DNA from: Flavonifractor sp. An92
Lineage (GTDB): Bacteria > Bacillota > Clostridia > Oscillospirales > Oscillospiraceae
Assembly: GCF_002159175.1 (NCBI RefSeq)
Contig: NZ_NFGZ01000005.1
Coordinates: 1 to 64,000, forward strand
DNA length: 64,000 nucleotides
Reading direction: 5' to 3'
Shown here: in pieces, positions 7,017 to 15,251 of the stretch
How the letters are laid out: every line of letters starts with the position of its first letter
How positions within the stretch are numbered: position 1 is the stretch's first letter
The notes under the pieces: generated by a model
Databases searched by the model: none
What the model was told of the DNA's origin: nothing
What the model saw: only the letters and a program-made list of their open reading frames with translations
Position numbers and translations under genes: made by a program

Positions 7017-9048
7017 CGTCGTCCTCCTCCGCCAGCATGTAGTACTCCCCAAAGTCCGCGCGGGTGAGCACCTTGCCGCTCTTGCTCAGCTCCCGCCGCA
7101 CCGCGGTGAGCAGGTGCTCCATCCCCACGGCGCGGCCCTCCCCGGCGGCCAGAAAGGCGGCGTTCACCGCCACGTTCTTGATGCCGCTGCCGGTGAGCTC
7201 GAACTGGCCGGCCAGGTACTCCCAGTCCACGTCGGCCTCCACCGGCGTCTTCTTGGGAAACACCGAGCGCCACAGCAGCAGGCGGTAGTGGGCGTCGGGA
7301 AAGGGAAAGGGGATGATGAATTTCAGACGGCGCTTGAAGGCCTCGTCAAAATTCTGGAGGAAGTTGGTGGCCAGGATGCTGACCCCCTCGTACTCCTCGA
7401 TCTTCTGGAGGAGATAGGCCGCCTCCATGTTGTTGTACTTGTCGTGGGCGTCCTTCACCTCGGTGCGCTTGCTGAAGAGCACGTCGGCCTCGTCGAAGAA
7501 GAGCACCGCCTGGCTGCGGGAGGCCTCCCGGAAGATGGCGCTCAGGTTCTTCTCGGTCTCCCCCACGTACTTGCTCACCACGGCGGACAGGTCCACCTTA
7601 TATAATTCCAGCCCCAGCTCCCCGGCGGCGATCTGCGCCCCCATGGTCTTGCCGGTGCCCGGCGGGCCGGAGAAGAGCATGGACAGTCCCGCGCCGTAAG
7701 CCAGTTTCTCCCCAAAGCCCCAGGCGCCGTAGACCTGAGGGCGGTGCTTCATCTGGTCGCAGGCGCTGCGCAGCAGGCGCTTGGAGCGGGGCGGCAAAAT
7801 GAGGTCGTCCCAAGTGAAGGCGGCCTCCACCTTCCGGGCCTTCTCCCCCAGGTCGCGGCGCAGCTGGCTGCGGCAGCCCTCCTCCAGGCACGCCCGGTCC
7901 ACCCCGTCCAGCCCCGCCCAGCGGGCCAGGGACCGGGCGCTGTCCAGCGCCCGCCGCATCTGCCCGGGGGTGAGGCGGTAGGCGCCCGCCAAACGCGCCG
8001 GGTCGGCCTCCTCCACCAGAGGCTGATCGGCCAGCAGACGGCTCCAAAGCCGACGGCTCTCCTCCAGGCCCGGGAGAGGGAGGGGCACCGTCACCGGGCG
8101 CCAGCCCGCCGGGCCCGCGCCCACCGGCCAGCTCTCTCCGCACACCAGAAGGGACACGCCCCCGGCACGGGCCGTCTCGTCCAAAAGCTCCCCCAGCCAC
8201 GCCGCGGCGGCGGGGTCGGTCCGGGCTTCCTCCACCACGCCGTCCAGCCCGGTGAGGCACGCCCCGCAGTGCTGGAGACGCTCCTCCCGCAGGAGGGCCC
8301 GGCGGAAGGCTTCTCCCCCTTCGCCCCGCAGATACGCCCCGTCGGCCAGCAGCAGCGGTTCCTCCAGCCGCCCGGCCAGGGCCCGGGCCAGGGTGCGGCG
8401 GCCCGCTCCCTCCAGCCCGGTGAGGAGGAAGGTGGTGTGCTCCCCCTCCGCCCGGCGCAGGTACTCCGCCATGCGCCCGGCCAGGTCCCACAGCTCCGGC
8501 GGGAACGGAGCACCATTCCCGGCGGGTACAAGGGTCAGGCCTGGGGTCTCCGGCTCCTCCCAGGCGTCCCAGAGGGCAAAGTCCACCACCCGGCGCTCCG
8601 GCCGCAGGGGGGTGGTCAGGCGGGTGGGACCCTCCGCCGGCTCCAGCGCACAGCCCATCAGCGCCCCGCTGGGTGCCAGAGCGGAGCGCAGCTCCCCCCG
8701 TCCGGTCCCCTCCAGCAGGCACAGGGCCAGCCCGGCAGTGAGGAAGCCCTCTCCCACCGGCTCCAGCGCGGCATAGGCATCGGCGAAACCCTCCTCCAGT
8801 TCGGGCAGGAGCGCCAGAGCCAGACACTGGCTCTGGACCCAGTCCAGACCCAAGGCGGCCTGGAGATACGGGAAGGGCAGGAACACACCCGCCGCGGCGG
8901 AGGCCCGTGCACGGCCCTCCAGCGTCTCCCAGTCCGGTGCTTCCGGTTTTCTCCCCTCCGCTCGGTCCAGCAGCCCCCGGCCCCAGGCCGCCAAATCCCG
9001 CCAGGCGCTCTCCCGGTTTGGGTAGGGGGCAAAATCCTGTTCTCTCAT
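7003..9048 (-). CDS. eCIS-associated AAA+ ATPase (Afp15-like)
   Basis: A 681-residue protein. The N-terminal ~400 residues are a diverged ATPase-like region, with one weak nucleotide-binding remnant near residue 200 (TGLEGAGRRTLARAL). The C-terminal third is a canonical AAA+ domain with Walker A SGPPGTGKT near residue 461, Walker B VLFFDEAD near 514, and sensor/arginine-finger region LATNFLQNFDEAFKRRL. This two-part layout is the one seen in the ATPase that is a core gene of eCIS loci; it is thought to help assembly or maturation in the cytoplasm. ATG 9048 is chosen because it forms an ATGA overlap with the stop of the regulator gene upstream, implying translational coupling. Confidence 0.88.
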   Translation of the reverse strand: MREQDFAPYPNRESAWRDLAAWGRGLLDRAEGRKPEAPDWETLEGRARASAAAGVFLPFPYLQAALGLDWVQSQCLALALLPELEEGFADAYAALEPVGEGFLTAGLALCLLEGTGRGELRSALAPSGALMGCALEPAEGPTRLTTPLRPERRVVDFALWDAWEEPETPGLTLVPAGNGAPFPPELWDLAGRMAEYLRRAEGEHTTFLLTGLEGAGRRTLARALAGRLEEPLLLADGAYLRGEGGEAFRRALLREERLQHCGACLTGLDGVVEEARTDPAAAAWLGELLDETARAGGVSLLVCGESWPVGAGPAGWRPVTVPLPLPGLEESRRLWSRLLADQPLVEEADPARLAGAYRLTPGQMRRALDSARSLARWAGLDGVDRACLEEGCRSQLRRDLGEKARKVEAAFTWDDLILPPRSKRLLRSACDQMKHRPQVYGAWGFGEKLAYGAGLSMLFSGPPGTGKTMGAQIAAGELGLELYKVDLSAVVSKYVGETEKNLSAIFREASRSQAVLFFDEADVLFSKRTEVKDAHDKYNNMEAAYLLQKIEEYEGVSILATNFLQNFDEAFKRRLKFIIPFPFPDAHYRLLLWRSVFPKKTPVEADVDWEYLAGQFELTGSGIKNVAVNAAFLAAGEGRAVGMEHLLTAVRRELSKSGKVLTRADFGEYYMLAEEDDDGEF

Positions 9049-12000
9049 CACGACGACCTCCCGCTGCCCAGCCGGCGGAGCAGACATTCCTGATAGACCC
9101 GGGTGACTTCTTCCCCCGGCTCCGCGCCCAGGTCCTCCTTCAGGGTCTCCTTCAGGCGGTTATAGAGGCTCATGGCGCTCTTGACCTCCCCCAGCGCGCC
9201 GTAGCAGCGCAGCAGCTGACAGGCCAGCTCCTCATCGTAGGGCTCCTGCCGGATGGCCGCCCGCAGACACTCCGCCGCCCGGGCATAGTCCTCCTGCTCC
9301 ATCCAGCGCTGGGCCCGCTCCCGGTGGTAACGCAGAAATTGCCCGGCATACCAGGTCCGCCGGTCCTCGGCCCACACCGACTCCACATCCTCCAGATAGG
9401 CCCCCTCACAGAAGCCCTCCGGCTCGTCCGTCTCCTCGCCCCGGAACAGGGCCTCCACCGTCTCCCGGTCGGAGCGCACCCGCTCCAGATCCAGGCGGTA
9501 GCGCTTTTTCTCCCGCAGGATAATCCCCTCCAATCCGTAGGGCGCCAGGCTCTTGCGGATGTTATAGAGGCTGGTGTGGAGCAGCGAGGTGGCCTTGGCG
9601 GCGGGCGACTGGGGCCAGAGCATGTCCATCAGCTTCTCCCGGTCCACCCAGGCCCCCTCCAGATGGAAGAGGTAGGCAAACAATTCCTGGGTCTTGCGGG
9701 TGCGCCAGTGCAGCTCCTGTCCGTCGGGGAGCAGCACCCGGAAGGGACCGAAGCACTTCACAAAAAGCCCGGGCTCCTCCCCGCCGGCCGGCTCCGCGCC
9801 GCGCTCCAGCTCCTGCAGCGTCCCGCGCTCCCCGGCGGTGAGGCCGGGGCATACCAGTCCGTTCTCCCGCAGGTAGGTCCCGCAGCGGCGCACCAGCGCC
9901 AGCGCCCCGGCGCGGTCCTCCTCCCGGAGAAGAAGGGCCTCCTCCAGGTCCAGAAACGCCAGGAAGGCGTTGCCCCATCCCCGTCCGTTGTGCCAGTCCT
10001 CCCGCTCCGGGCGGGTGCGGCGGCACAGTTCCAGCGCCCGGGCATACGCGCCCCGGCGGGCGCACTGCCGCACCGCCAGCCAGCGCACCCCGTCCAGCAT
10101 GGCCGGGATCTTCCGCCGCTCCAGCGTGAAGAGGGCCTCCTCGGTCTCCGCCGCCATGGGCTGTTGCAGCAGCGCCCGGCAGAGCACCGGAAAGGCTCCC
10201 TGGAACCGGCTGCTGCTCCCGCCCCGGAGGACGCCGCTGTCCCAGAAGGTCTGGACCGGGGGCTCCGCGTCGCCCCCCTCCATGCGGGCGATCTGCTCCA
10301 CGATGGCCTGGATGAGCACGATGTCCTGCATGGTCTGGTGATAGACCCAGTCGGGCATCTCCTCCACGGCCTTGCCCATCCGGGCGCGGGCCGGACCGGG
10401 CCGTCCGCTCAGGGCCAGGTAAAATTGGATATAGGGCGCCACCGCCGCACCGGCGCGGTCCCCCTCGCCCCGGAGGAGCACATACATCTGCATGGCTCTG
10501 CGGTACTCCCCCATGGCGAAGCAGCAGATCACGGCCTGCTCCCGGCACCAGCTGCGCTCCAGCGGGTCCCGCCGGGCTCCGCTGCTCTCCAGCTCCTCCA
10601 GGACCTGGCGGAGCACCTCGTCAGCCGGATAGAGGTCCAGCCGGTTGTAGAGCCGCAGCTCCCACGCCTGCCGGCGCAGGGGGCTGTGGGGCAGCCGGTG
10701 GCGCATCCGGGGCAGCAGCTCCTCCACCAGGCCCAGGCTCTCCGCCGCGCTGCCCAGCTCCCGGGCCAGCTGGGCCCGTAGGAGCTTGGCCTCCAGCAGA
10801 CAGCGCTCCCCGGTCCGGTCGGGATAGCCGTCGATCAGCTCCTCGGTCAGAGCCAACGCGCCCGTCTGGTCCCCCACCTGCTCCAGATACTGGCCCTTCA
10901 AAAGGCACATCTCCGGCGTGAGGGGCGCGCCGATGGCCCGCAGCTCCTCCAGCCAGCGGCGCACGGTGCTCAATTCGCCCCGGAACAGCGCCTCCCGGCC
11001 AGCGTCCTCCAGGGCGCGCTGCAGCCGCTCCCCGTCGCCGCAGGCGATGGCATACTCCGCCGCCTGGGCTTTATCGGGGGTACGGAGGTAAAAATCCGCC
11101 GCCTGGGCCAGCAGTGCCGCGCGCTGCCCCGGCTTGAGACGGCTGTCCAGGAAATCCCGGAACAGGGAGTGATAGCGGTAGATCGGCCCCCCAGACAGGC
11201 GCAGGATGAAGAGATTTTCCTGCTCCAGATAGGCCAGCTGCCCCGCGGCATTGTCGATGCCCAGCAGCGCGTTGCACACGTCGGGGCGGAGATACTCCAG
11301 CACCGACGTGCACACCAGGAACTGCTGCAGGTCAAAGGGCAGCTTCCGGAAGAGCTCGTGCATGATGTAATCCCGCAGATAGGGCTGCTGACAGGCCTGG
11401 TCCAGGTCCAGCTGGTCCACCCGCAGCCGGGTCTGCCGGGCGTAAAGGATGGTGAAGCACAGCCCCGCCGGCCAGCCCTCCATCCGGTTTTGAAGGGCCT
11501 GTGCCGTGGCCGCCAGCCGGTCGGGCGCGGTATCGGCGGCGATGAGCTGCTCCACCTCCTCCAGATCGAAGGCCAGGCTCTCCGCCCCCAGCACCAGGGC
11601 CGAGCCCTCCAGCAGATAGCGGGCGCAGAAGGCCGGCGGCGCGCTCTTGGTGGCCAGGATAAGCCGCAGGCCCCGGGGACGGCTGTCCAGAAGCAGATTC
11701 AGGAACAGAAAGATCCACTCGTTCTGGATCACCTGAAAATTGTCCAGGATCAGGTTCAGCCGCTCCCCCTTCCGCCCGCGCAGGACCACGGCGAAGTCCA
11801 GGGCCAGGTTGCGCACCAGCTCCTCGTCCTGCTGGAGCGTCAGGTAGGGCGACAGATCGAACTCCAGCTCGGGCGCCGCCCGGGACACTGCCGCCCACAG
11901 GTAGCGGGAAAAGACCATGATGTCGTTGTCGCTCTCCCCCACGTGGTACCAGACACATTGCTCCGGGTGGCGCTTGGTGTAGTGGGTGAGCAGCACCGTC

Positions 12001-12152
12001 TTGCCATAGCCCATGGCGGCGCTGATGACCAGCAGCGGCTCCTCCGCCTGGTCCAGCCGGTCCAGGAGCCGCTCCCGGACCAGGAAATGCCGGGGTGCGG
12101 TGGGCGCCTGGAGCTTGCTACTCAGCATCCGCTCCCTCTGCGCCCCGCTCAT
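9048..12152 (-). CDS. MalT/LAL-type ATPase regulator with C-terminal SARP (winged helix + BTAD) domains
   Basis: A 1034-residue signal-responsive transcription factor. Near residue 46 is a STAND-type P-loop (AAMGYGKT), followed by a Walker B-like LNLILDNFQ, as in MalT-type NTPases; the middle ~450 residues are helical TPR-like repeats. From about residue 798 comes an OmpR-like winged helix (LFVKCFGPFRVLLPDG...LMDMLWP) and then a bacterial transcriptional activator domain to the end, the SARP layout rather than the LuxR helix-turn-helix usual for MalT. It is linked by ATGA overlaps to both the receiver-like gene before it and the ATPase gene after it, so it likely controls the injection system. 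The ligand is unknown. Start ATG 12152 follows from the overlap and from the first homologous segment. Confidence 0.85.
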   Translation of the reverse strand: MSGAQRERMLSSKLQAPTAPRHFLVRERLLDRLDQAEEPLLVISAAMGYGKTVLLTHYTKRHPEQCVWYHVGESDNDIMVFSRYLWAAVSRAAPELEFDLSPYLTLQQDEELVRNLALDFAVVLRGRKGERLNLILDNFQVIQNEWIFLFLNLLLDSRPRGLRLILATKSAPPAFCARYLLEGSALVLGAESLAFDLEEVEQLIAADTAPDRLAATAQALQNRMEGWPAGLCFTILYARQTRLRVDQLDLDQACQQPYLRDYIMHELFRKLPFDLQQFLVCTSVLEYLRPDVCNALLGIDNAAGQLAYLEQENLFILRLSGGPIYRYHSLFRDFLDSRLKPGQRAALLAQAADFYLRTPDKAQAAEYAIACGDGERLQRALEDAGREALFRGELSTVRRWLEELRAIGAPLTPEMCLLKGQYLEQVGDQTGALALTEELIDGYPDRTGERCLLEAKLLRAQLARELGSAAESLGLVEELLPRMRHRLPHSPLRRQAWELRLYNRLDLYPADEVLRQVLEELESSGARRDPLERSWCREQAVICCFAMGEYRRAMQMYVLLRGEGDRAGAAVAPYIQFYLALSGRPGPARARMGKAVEEMPDWVYHQTMQDIVLIQAIVEQIARMEGGDAEPPVQTFWDSGVLRGGSSSRFQGAFPVLCRALLQQPMAAETEEALFTLERRKIPAMLDGVRWLAVRQCARRGAYARALELCRRTRPEREDWHNGRGWGNAFLAFLDLEEALLLREEDRAGALALVRRCGTYLRENGLVCPGLTAGERGTLQELERGAEPAGGEEPGLFVKCFGPFRVLLPDGQELHWRTRKTQELFAYLFHLEGAWVDREKLMDMLWPQSPAAKATSLLHTSLYNIRKSLAPYGLEGIILREKKRYRLDLERVRSDRETVEALFRGEETDEPEGFCEGAYLEDVESVWAEDRRTWYAGQFLRYHRERAQRWMEQEDYARAAECLRAAIRQEPYDEELACQLLRCYGALGEVKSAMSLYNRLKETLKEDLGAEPGEEVTRVYQECLLRRLGSGRSS

Positions 12153-12508
12153 ACGCACCGCTGCAGGGCCCGGGTCACCTGCTCCTCCTCCACCGGGAAG
12201 CGCAGAAACATCCGCGCCCGCAGCCGGTAGCTCTGCATGCCAAAGTCCTCGTCGTCTGAGATCCAGATCAGCGGGACGCTGGCGTCCAGCGCCCGCACGC
12301 CGATGGCCGACTCCATCCCCAGCGCACCCTGAAGGGCCACCACCACCGCGTCGCAGCTCCCCCGCCGCAGCCGGTAGAGGAGATCCTCCCGCCGGGCAAA
12401 GCACTCCACCGCCGGGCAGCGCCCCTCCTGGCGGGCAAACTGATGCACGCTCTTCTGAAAAAACGCCGTCTGCTCGGGAGCACACAGCACCAGACACCGA
12501 AATTCCAT
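12149..12508 (-). CDS. receiver-like protein lacking the phosphoacceptor Asp
   Basis: A 119-residue protein folded, as far as sequence shows, like a CheY/LytTR-type receiver: an N-terminal strand CLVLCAPEQ, a central SCDAVVVALQGALG strand, and WISDDEDFGMQSYRLRARMF, the usual beta4-alpha4 stretch. Where receivers have DLVFLDIQ the sequence reads DAVVVALQ, so the phosphorylated Asp is Ala. The acidic pair at the N-terminus is also missing. It has no output domain. It is translationally coupled (ATGA) to the MalT/SARP regulator and so may act as a phosphorylation-independent partner. The longer in-frame ATG upstream is rejected: MEFR at 12508 is where homology begins. Confidence 0.72.
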   Translation of the reverse strand: MEFRCLVLCAPEQTAFFQKSVHQFARQEGRCPAVECFARREDLLYRLRRGSCDAVVVALQGALGMESAIGVRALDASVPLIWISDDEDFGMQSYRLRARMFLRFPVEEEQVTRALQRCV

Positions 12509-12624
12509 CCCGTCGTCCTCCTCTTCTCTGGCCGCGTTCGGTGGGGGGACCGCGCCGAGCTGCCGTTTTTTCCAACATAGCACAATTCTGACCGGAAAAA
12601 AATTCAATCGACGGGAAAGGCATT

Positions 12625-12639
12625 TTTTCACCGTGAAAA
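12625..12639. promoter_or_regulatory. palindrome TTTTCAC-C-GTGAAAA between divergent regulator genes
   Basis: A perfect 7-1-7 palindrome lies in the 206-base gap between the minus-strand eCIS regulator operon and the plus-strand LytTR operon. A TATACT box follows at about 12652 on the plus strand. Its position makes it a candidate operator for one or both units. Nothing else in this gap is clear apart from AT-rich tracts. Confidence 0.4.
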
Positions 12640-12714
12640 GCAGATTCCATGTTATACTGATTATGGTACACTGAACGAGCCGTCTTTTTCTCATGTCAAA
12701 TGGAGGTGAATGCT

Positions 12715-13443
12715 ATGCTCCTGGCCATTACCGATGACTCTTCCCAGGACCGGGAAGAGCTGATCGCCCTGTTGGAGCGCTATTTCAAACAGCGGCGGAG
12801 CACCGTGGAGTATGCCTGCTTTTCCTCCGCAGAAGAGCTGCTGGACGGCTTCGTTCCGGGTAAATATCAGATCGTCTTTCAGGATATCTACCTGTCCGGT
12901 CTGGACGGGATGGAGGCCGCGCGCCGCATCCACCAGCTGGACCCGGCCTGCCGCCTGATCTTTTTTACCATCAGTCACACCCACGCCGTGGAGAGCTACA
13001 CCGTGCAGGCGGCCTACTACCTGACAAAGCCGCTGGACTACGCCCACCTGGAGGCCGCCATGGACGCGGTCTGCGCCGGGCTTTTACGGGACAGCCGCTT
13101 CCTCACCGTCCACTGCTCCGGGCTGCCGCTGGATCTGCTGCTGCGCAACCTGCTCTTCGTGGACTGCCAGGCGGAGCGCACCCGCCTCCACCTCTCGGAC
13201 CGGGTGGTGATCGTGGACGACCGGGCCTCCAATGTGCTGGGCGCCCTGTCCGAGGACGGACGTTTCCTCGCGTGCAACCGGAACACCGCGGTGAATATGG
13301 ACTGGATCGAGAAGGTCCTGGAGGATGATTTCCTCCTGAAAAACGGAGAACGGGTCCCCATCCGGCAGCGCGGCCGCAAAGCGGTCAAGCTGGCCTTTCT
13401 CCAGTACACCTTACAAAGCCTGCAAAAGGAGGGTACGCCATGA
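12715..13443 (+). CDS. LytTR-family response regulator
   Basis: A 242-residue regulator. The receiver domain (residues 1-120) has an acidic DDS pair near residue 7, the phosphoacceptor in VFQDIYLSGLDG, and the conserved Lys in YYLTKPLDY. Residues ~130-235 form a LytTR DNA-binding domain (beta-rich, with LLFVDCQAERTRLHL and AVNMDWIEKV blocks). Start ATG 12715 has GGAGGTG 6-7 bases upstream. It overlaps the next gene by 4 bases and its cognate kinase is two genes on. LytTR regulators bind pairs of phased direct repeats; such repeats sit before the sheath gene, so it may activate the injection system. Confidence 0.9.
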   Translation: MLLAITDDSSQDREELIALLERYFKQRRSTVEYACFSSAEELLDGFVPGKYQIVFQDIYLSGLDGMEAARRIHQLDPACRLIFFTISHTHAVESYTVQAAYYLTKPLDYAHLEAAMDAVCAGLLRDSRFLTVHCSGLPLDLLLRNLLFVDCQAERTRLHLSDRVVIVDDRASNVLGALSEDGRFLACNRNTAVNMDWIEKVLEDDFLLKNGERVPIRQRGRKAVKLAFLQYTLQSLQKEGTP

Positions 13444-15251
13444 TGCCGCCCCGCCGTCTGCTTGCGCTGGCGCTGGCCGCGCTGTGCTGCCTGGGCGCCG
13501 CCCGGGGGGCGGAGACCGGCTCGCCCGCTGAGGAACCCAGCCCCGCTGTGGAGTCGCCGCTGCCCGACGTCACTCCCTCTCCCTCAGAGGAGGCGGAGGC
13601 TTCGCCGGAGCCCACGCCCTCTACCCCGGATGAGGGTGAAACCTCGCCCGAGCCCGTTCCCTCTCCTTCCGAAGAAGCCGATGCCTCACCGGAGCCCACG
13701 CCGACGGTCTCCGCTGAGGTGAGCCCTTCGCCGGAGCCCTCCCGCCCGGCCCTCATTCCGCCCAGACCCACGCCGACAAAGGAGGTCATCACCTGGGTGG
13801 GGACCGAGCCCGCGCTGACGGATGAGCTCTATCTGATCCCGCTGGACTCTGGCCTGTTCGGGACCGCCCCATTTTCCTATCTCGGCATGTTCCGCACCGA
13901 AGCCTCGGACCTCATCCAATACTGCTTCATCGACTGGGATATCTCCGCTCTGGAGTTGTCCGGCGACGATCTGGTGGTCCACTCCTACGGCCGATACACC
14001 ATCTCCGGCCTGCCCGAGTGGAGCAAATACTATGTCTTTGCCGAGGACCTGGAACGGCTCTCGTTCCAGATCGCCATTGTGAATCCAGACTACGTGGACC
14101 TTACCGGCTTTTCTCTGGACGAGGACGGCAGCGTCGTCTGCCTGCTCTACTGCCAGCCGAATGACCTGACAAGCGCCACCGTCCTGCGCCGCACCGGCGA
14201 CGGTCCCTGGGAGCCCCTGACCGAAGGGACCGACTACGTCTGGCAGGAGGACTCCATCCGCTTTTACACCGAGATGTTGGAGGCAGGTGTGACCTATCAA
14301 TTCCAGATCCGTTATGACGGGAACGGCCAGTCCAATGTGCTGTCCGTCTGCCGCACCGACGAGGGATTCCAGGTGGAGACGGACGGCGACACCGGGACCC
14401 CCGCCTCGGTGGCCCCAATCGTCACCCCGTCCCCCACACCCTCCGATGACTGGAGCGGGGACCGGGACGGCGGCGACTGGGAGGATCAGGAGGTGACCAC
14501 CCGTCCCTCGGACGACGGGTCCTCCGGTGAAACGCCCTCGCCGTCTCCTGCTCCCCCGTCCCCTCCGCCGGAGCCCAGCATTTCCCCGTCGCCGGAGCCT
14601 GCCGTCTCTCTCACGCCGGAGGTCGAGCCCACCGTGTCCGCCCAAGCCCCCTCCGCCTCGCCGGAGCCCACGGGCGAACCCGCGCCCGCCGAGTGGGAGG
14701 ACACCCAAAACACCACCGTGCTCACCGGCGGGCAGGTGGAGCAGCTCGTGGAAAGCGCCCCTTCCTCCACCCTTCTCTTTGAAAACGACGGCGTGGCGGT
14801 AGAGCTCTCCTCCGCCTTTTTGCAGGAGCTGGGTCTCAGCGATTCCCAGCAGTTGGAGGTCGCCGTGGAGCTCCTGGCGTCTGATACCTTCCGCCTGACC
14901 GTTCACGCCGCCGGCCAGACCGTGACGGAGCTCCCCGACACCACGGTGCGCGTCCCCTGGGATGGACCGGAGGAGGCGCTCACCTGCCGGAATGTGGATT
15001 CCGGCGAGACCTTCGACGCCGTCTATGAGGCCTCCAGCGGTACGGTGGTCTGTACCATCCGCGCCGCCGGGACCTATCAGATCCAGGCAACCAGCACTAA
15101 CGCGGTTTCTCCGTCCCCCACCGCCGTCCCGACGCTCTCGCCCGTACCCGACGATACCGCACCCACTGCACCCACCGCCCTGCTGTGGGCGGTCCCGGTG
15201 GCCGGTGTAGCCGCCGTGGGCGCGCTGTTCTGGAGGCGCCGCCATGACTAG
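13440..15251 (+). CDS. exported Pro/Ser/Glu-rich protein, C-terminal membrane anchor
   Basis: A 603-residue surface protein between a response regulator and its kinase. The first ~23 residues are a signal peptide (Arg pair, then LLALALAALCCLGAARG). Two low-complexity blocks of SPEPTPS type repeats (about residues 28-105 and 320-420) flank a folded region of about 210 residues starting TWVGTEPALTDELYLIPLDS; a second folded region follows (TVLTGGQVEQLVESAPSS onward). The C-terminus has one membrane helix (LLWAVPVAGVAAVGALFW) and a RRRHD tail; there is no LPxTG before it, so it looks membrane-anchored and not sortase-linked. ATGA overlap with the regulator and 8-base overlap with the kinase argue for one operon. 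It could sense or present a ligand for the kinase; no family recognised. Confidence 0.8.
   Translation: MMPPRRLLALALAALCCLGAARGAETGSPAEEPSPAVESPLPDVTPSPSEEAEASPEPTPSTPDEGETSPEPVPSPSEEADASPEPTPTVSAEVSPSPEPSRPALIPPRPTPTKEVITWVGTEPALTDELYLIPLDSGLFGTAPFSYLGMFRTEASDLIQYCFIDWDISALELSGDDLVVHSYGRYTISGLPEWSKYYVFAEDLERLSFQIAIVNPDYVDLTGFSLDEDGSVVCLLYCQPNDLTSATVLRRTGDGPWEPLTEGTDYVWQEDSIRFYTEMLEAGVTYQFQIRYDGNGQSNVLSVCRTDEGFQVETDGDTGTPASVAPIVTPSPTPSDDWSGDRDGGDWEDQEVTTRPSDDGSSGETPSPSPAPPSPPPEPSISPSPEPAVSLTPEVEPTVSAQAPSASPEPTGEPAPAEWEDTQNTTVLTGGQVEQLVESAPSSTLLFENDGVAVELSSAFLQELGLSDSQQLEVAVELLASDTFRLTVHAAGQTVTELPDTTVRVPWDGPEEALTCRNVDSGETFDAVYEASSGTVVCTIRAAGTYQIQATSTNAVSPSPTAVPTLSPVPDDTAPTAPTALLWAVPVAGVAAVGALFWRRRHD

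Noticed and set aside
1-12508. Prophage or R-type tailocin
   Set aside because: The AAA+ ATPase, DUF6760-like gene and long sheath are eCIS features, and no phage regulatory, lysis or head genes are visible. The left side is not in view, so this is not absolute.
13528-13760. Low-complexity PEPTPS coding region as a DNA repeat array or sequencing artefact
   Set aside because: Repeats are imperfect at DNA level, stay in frame and occur twice in a protein with signal peptide and anchor, so a spacer in a surface protein is the better reading.
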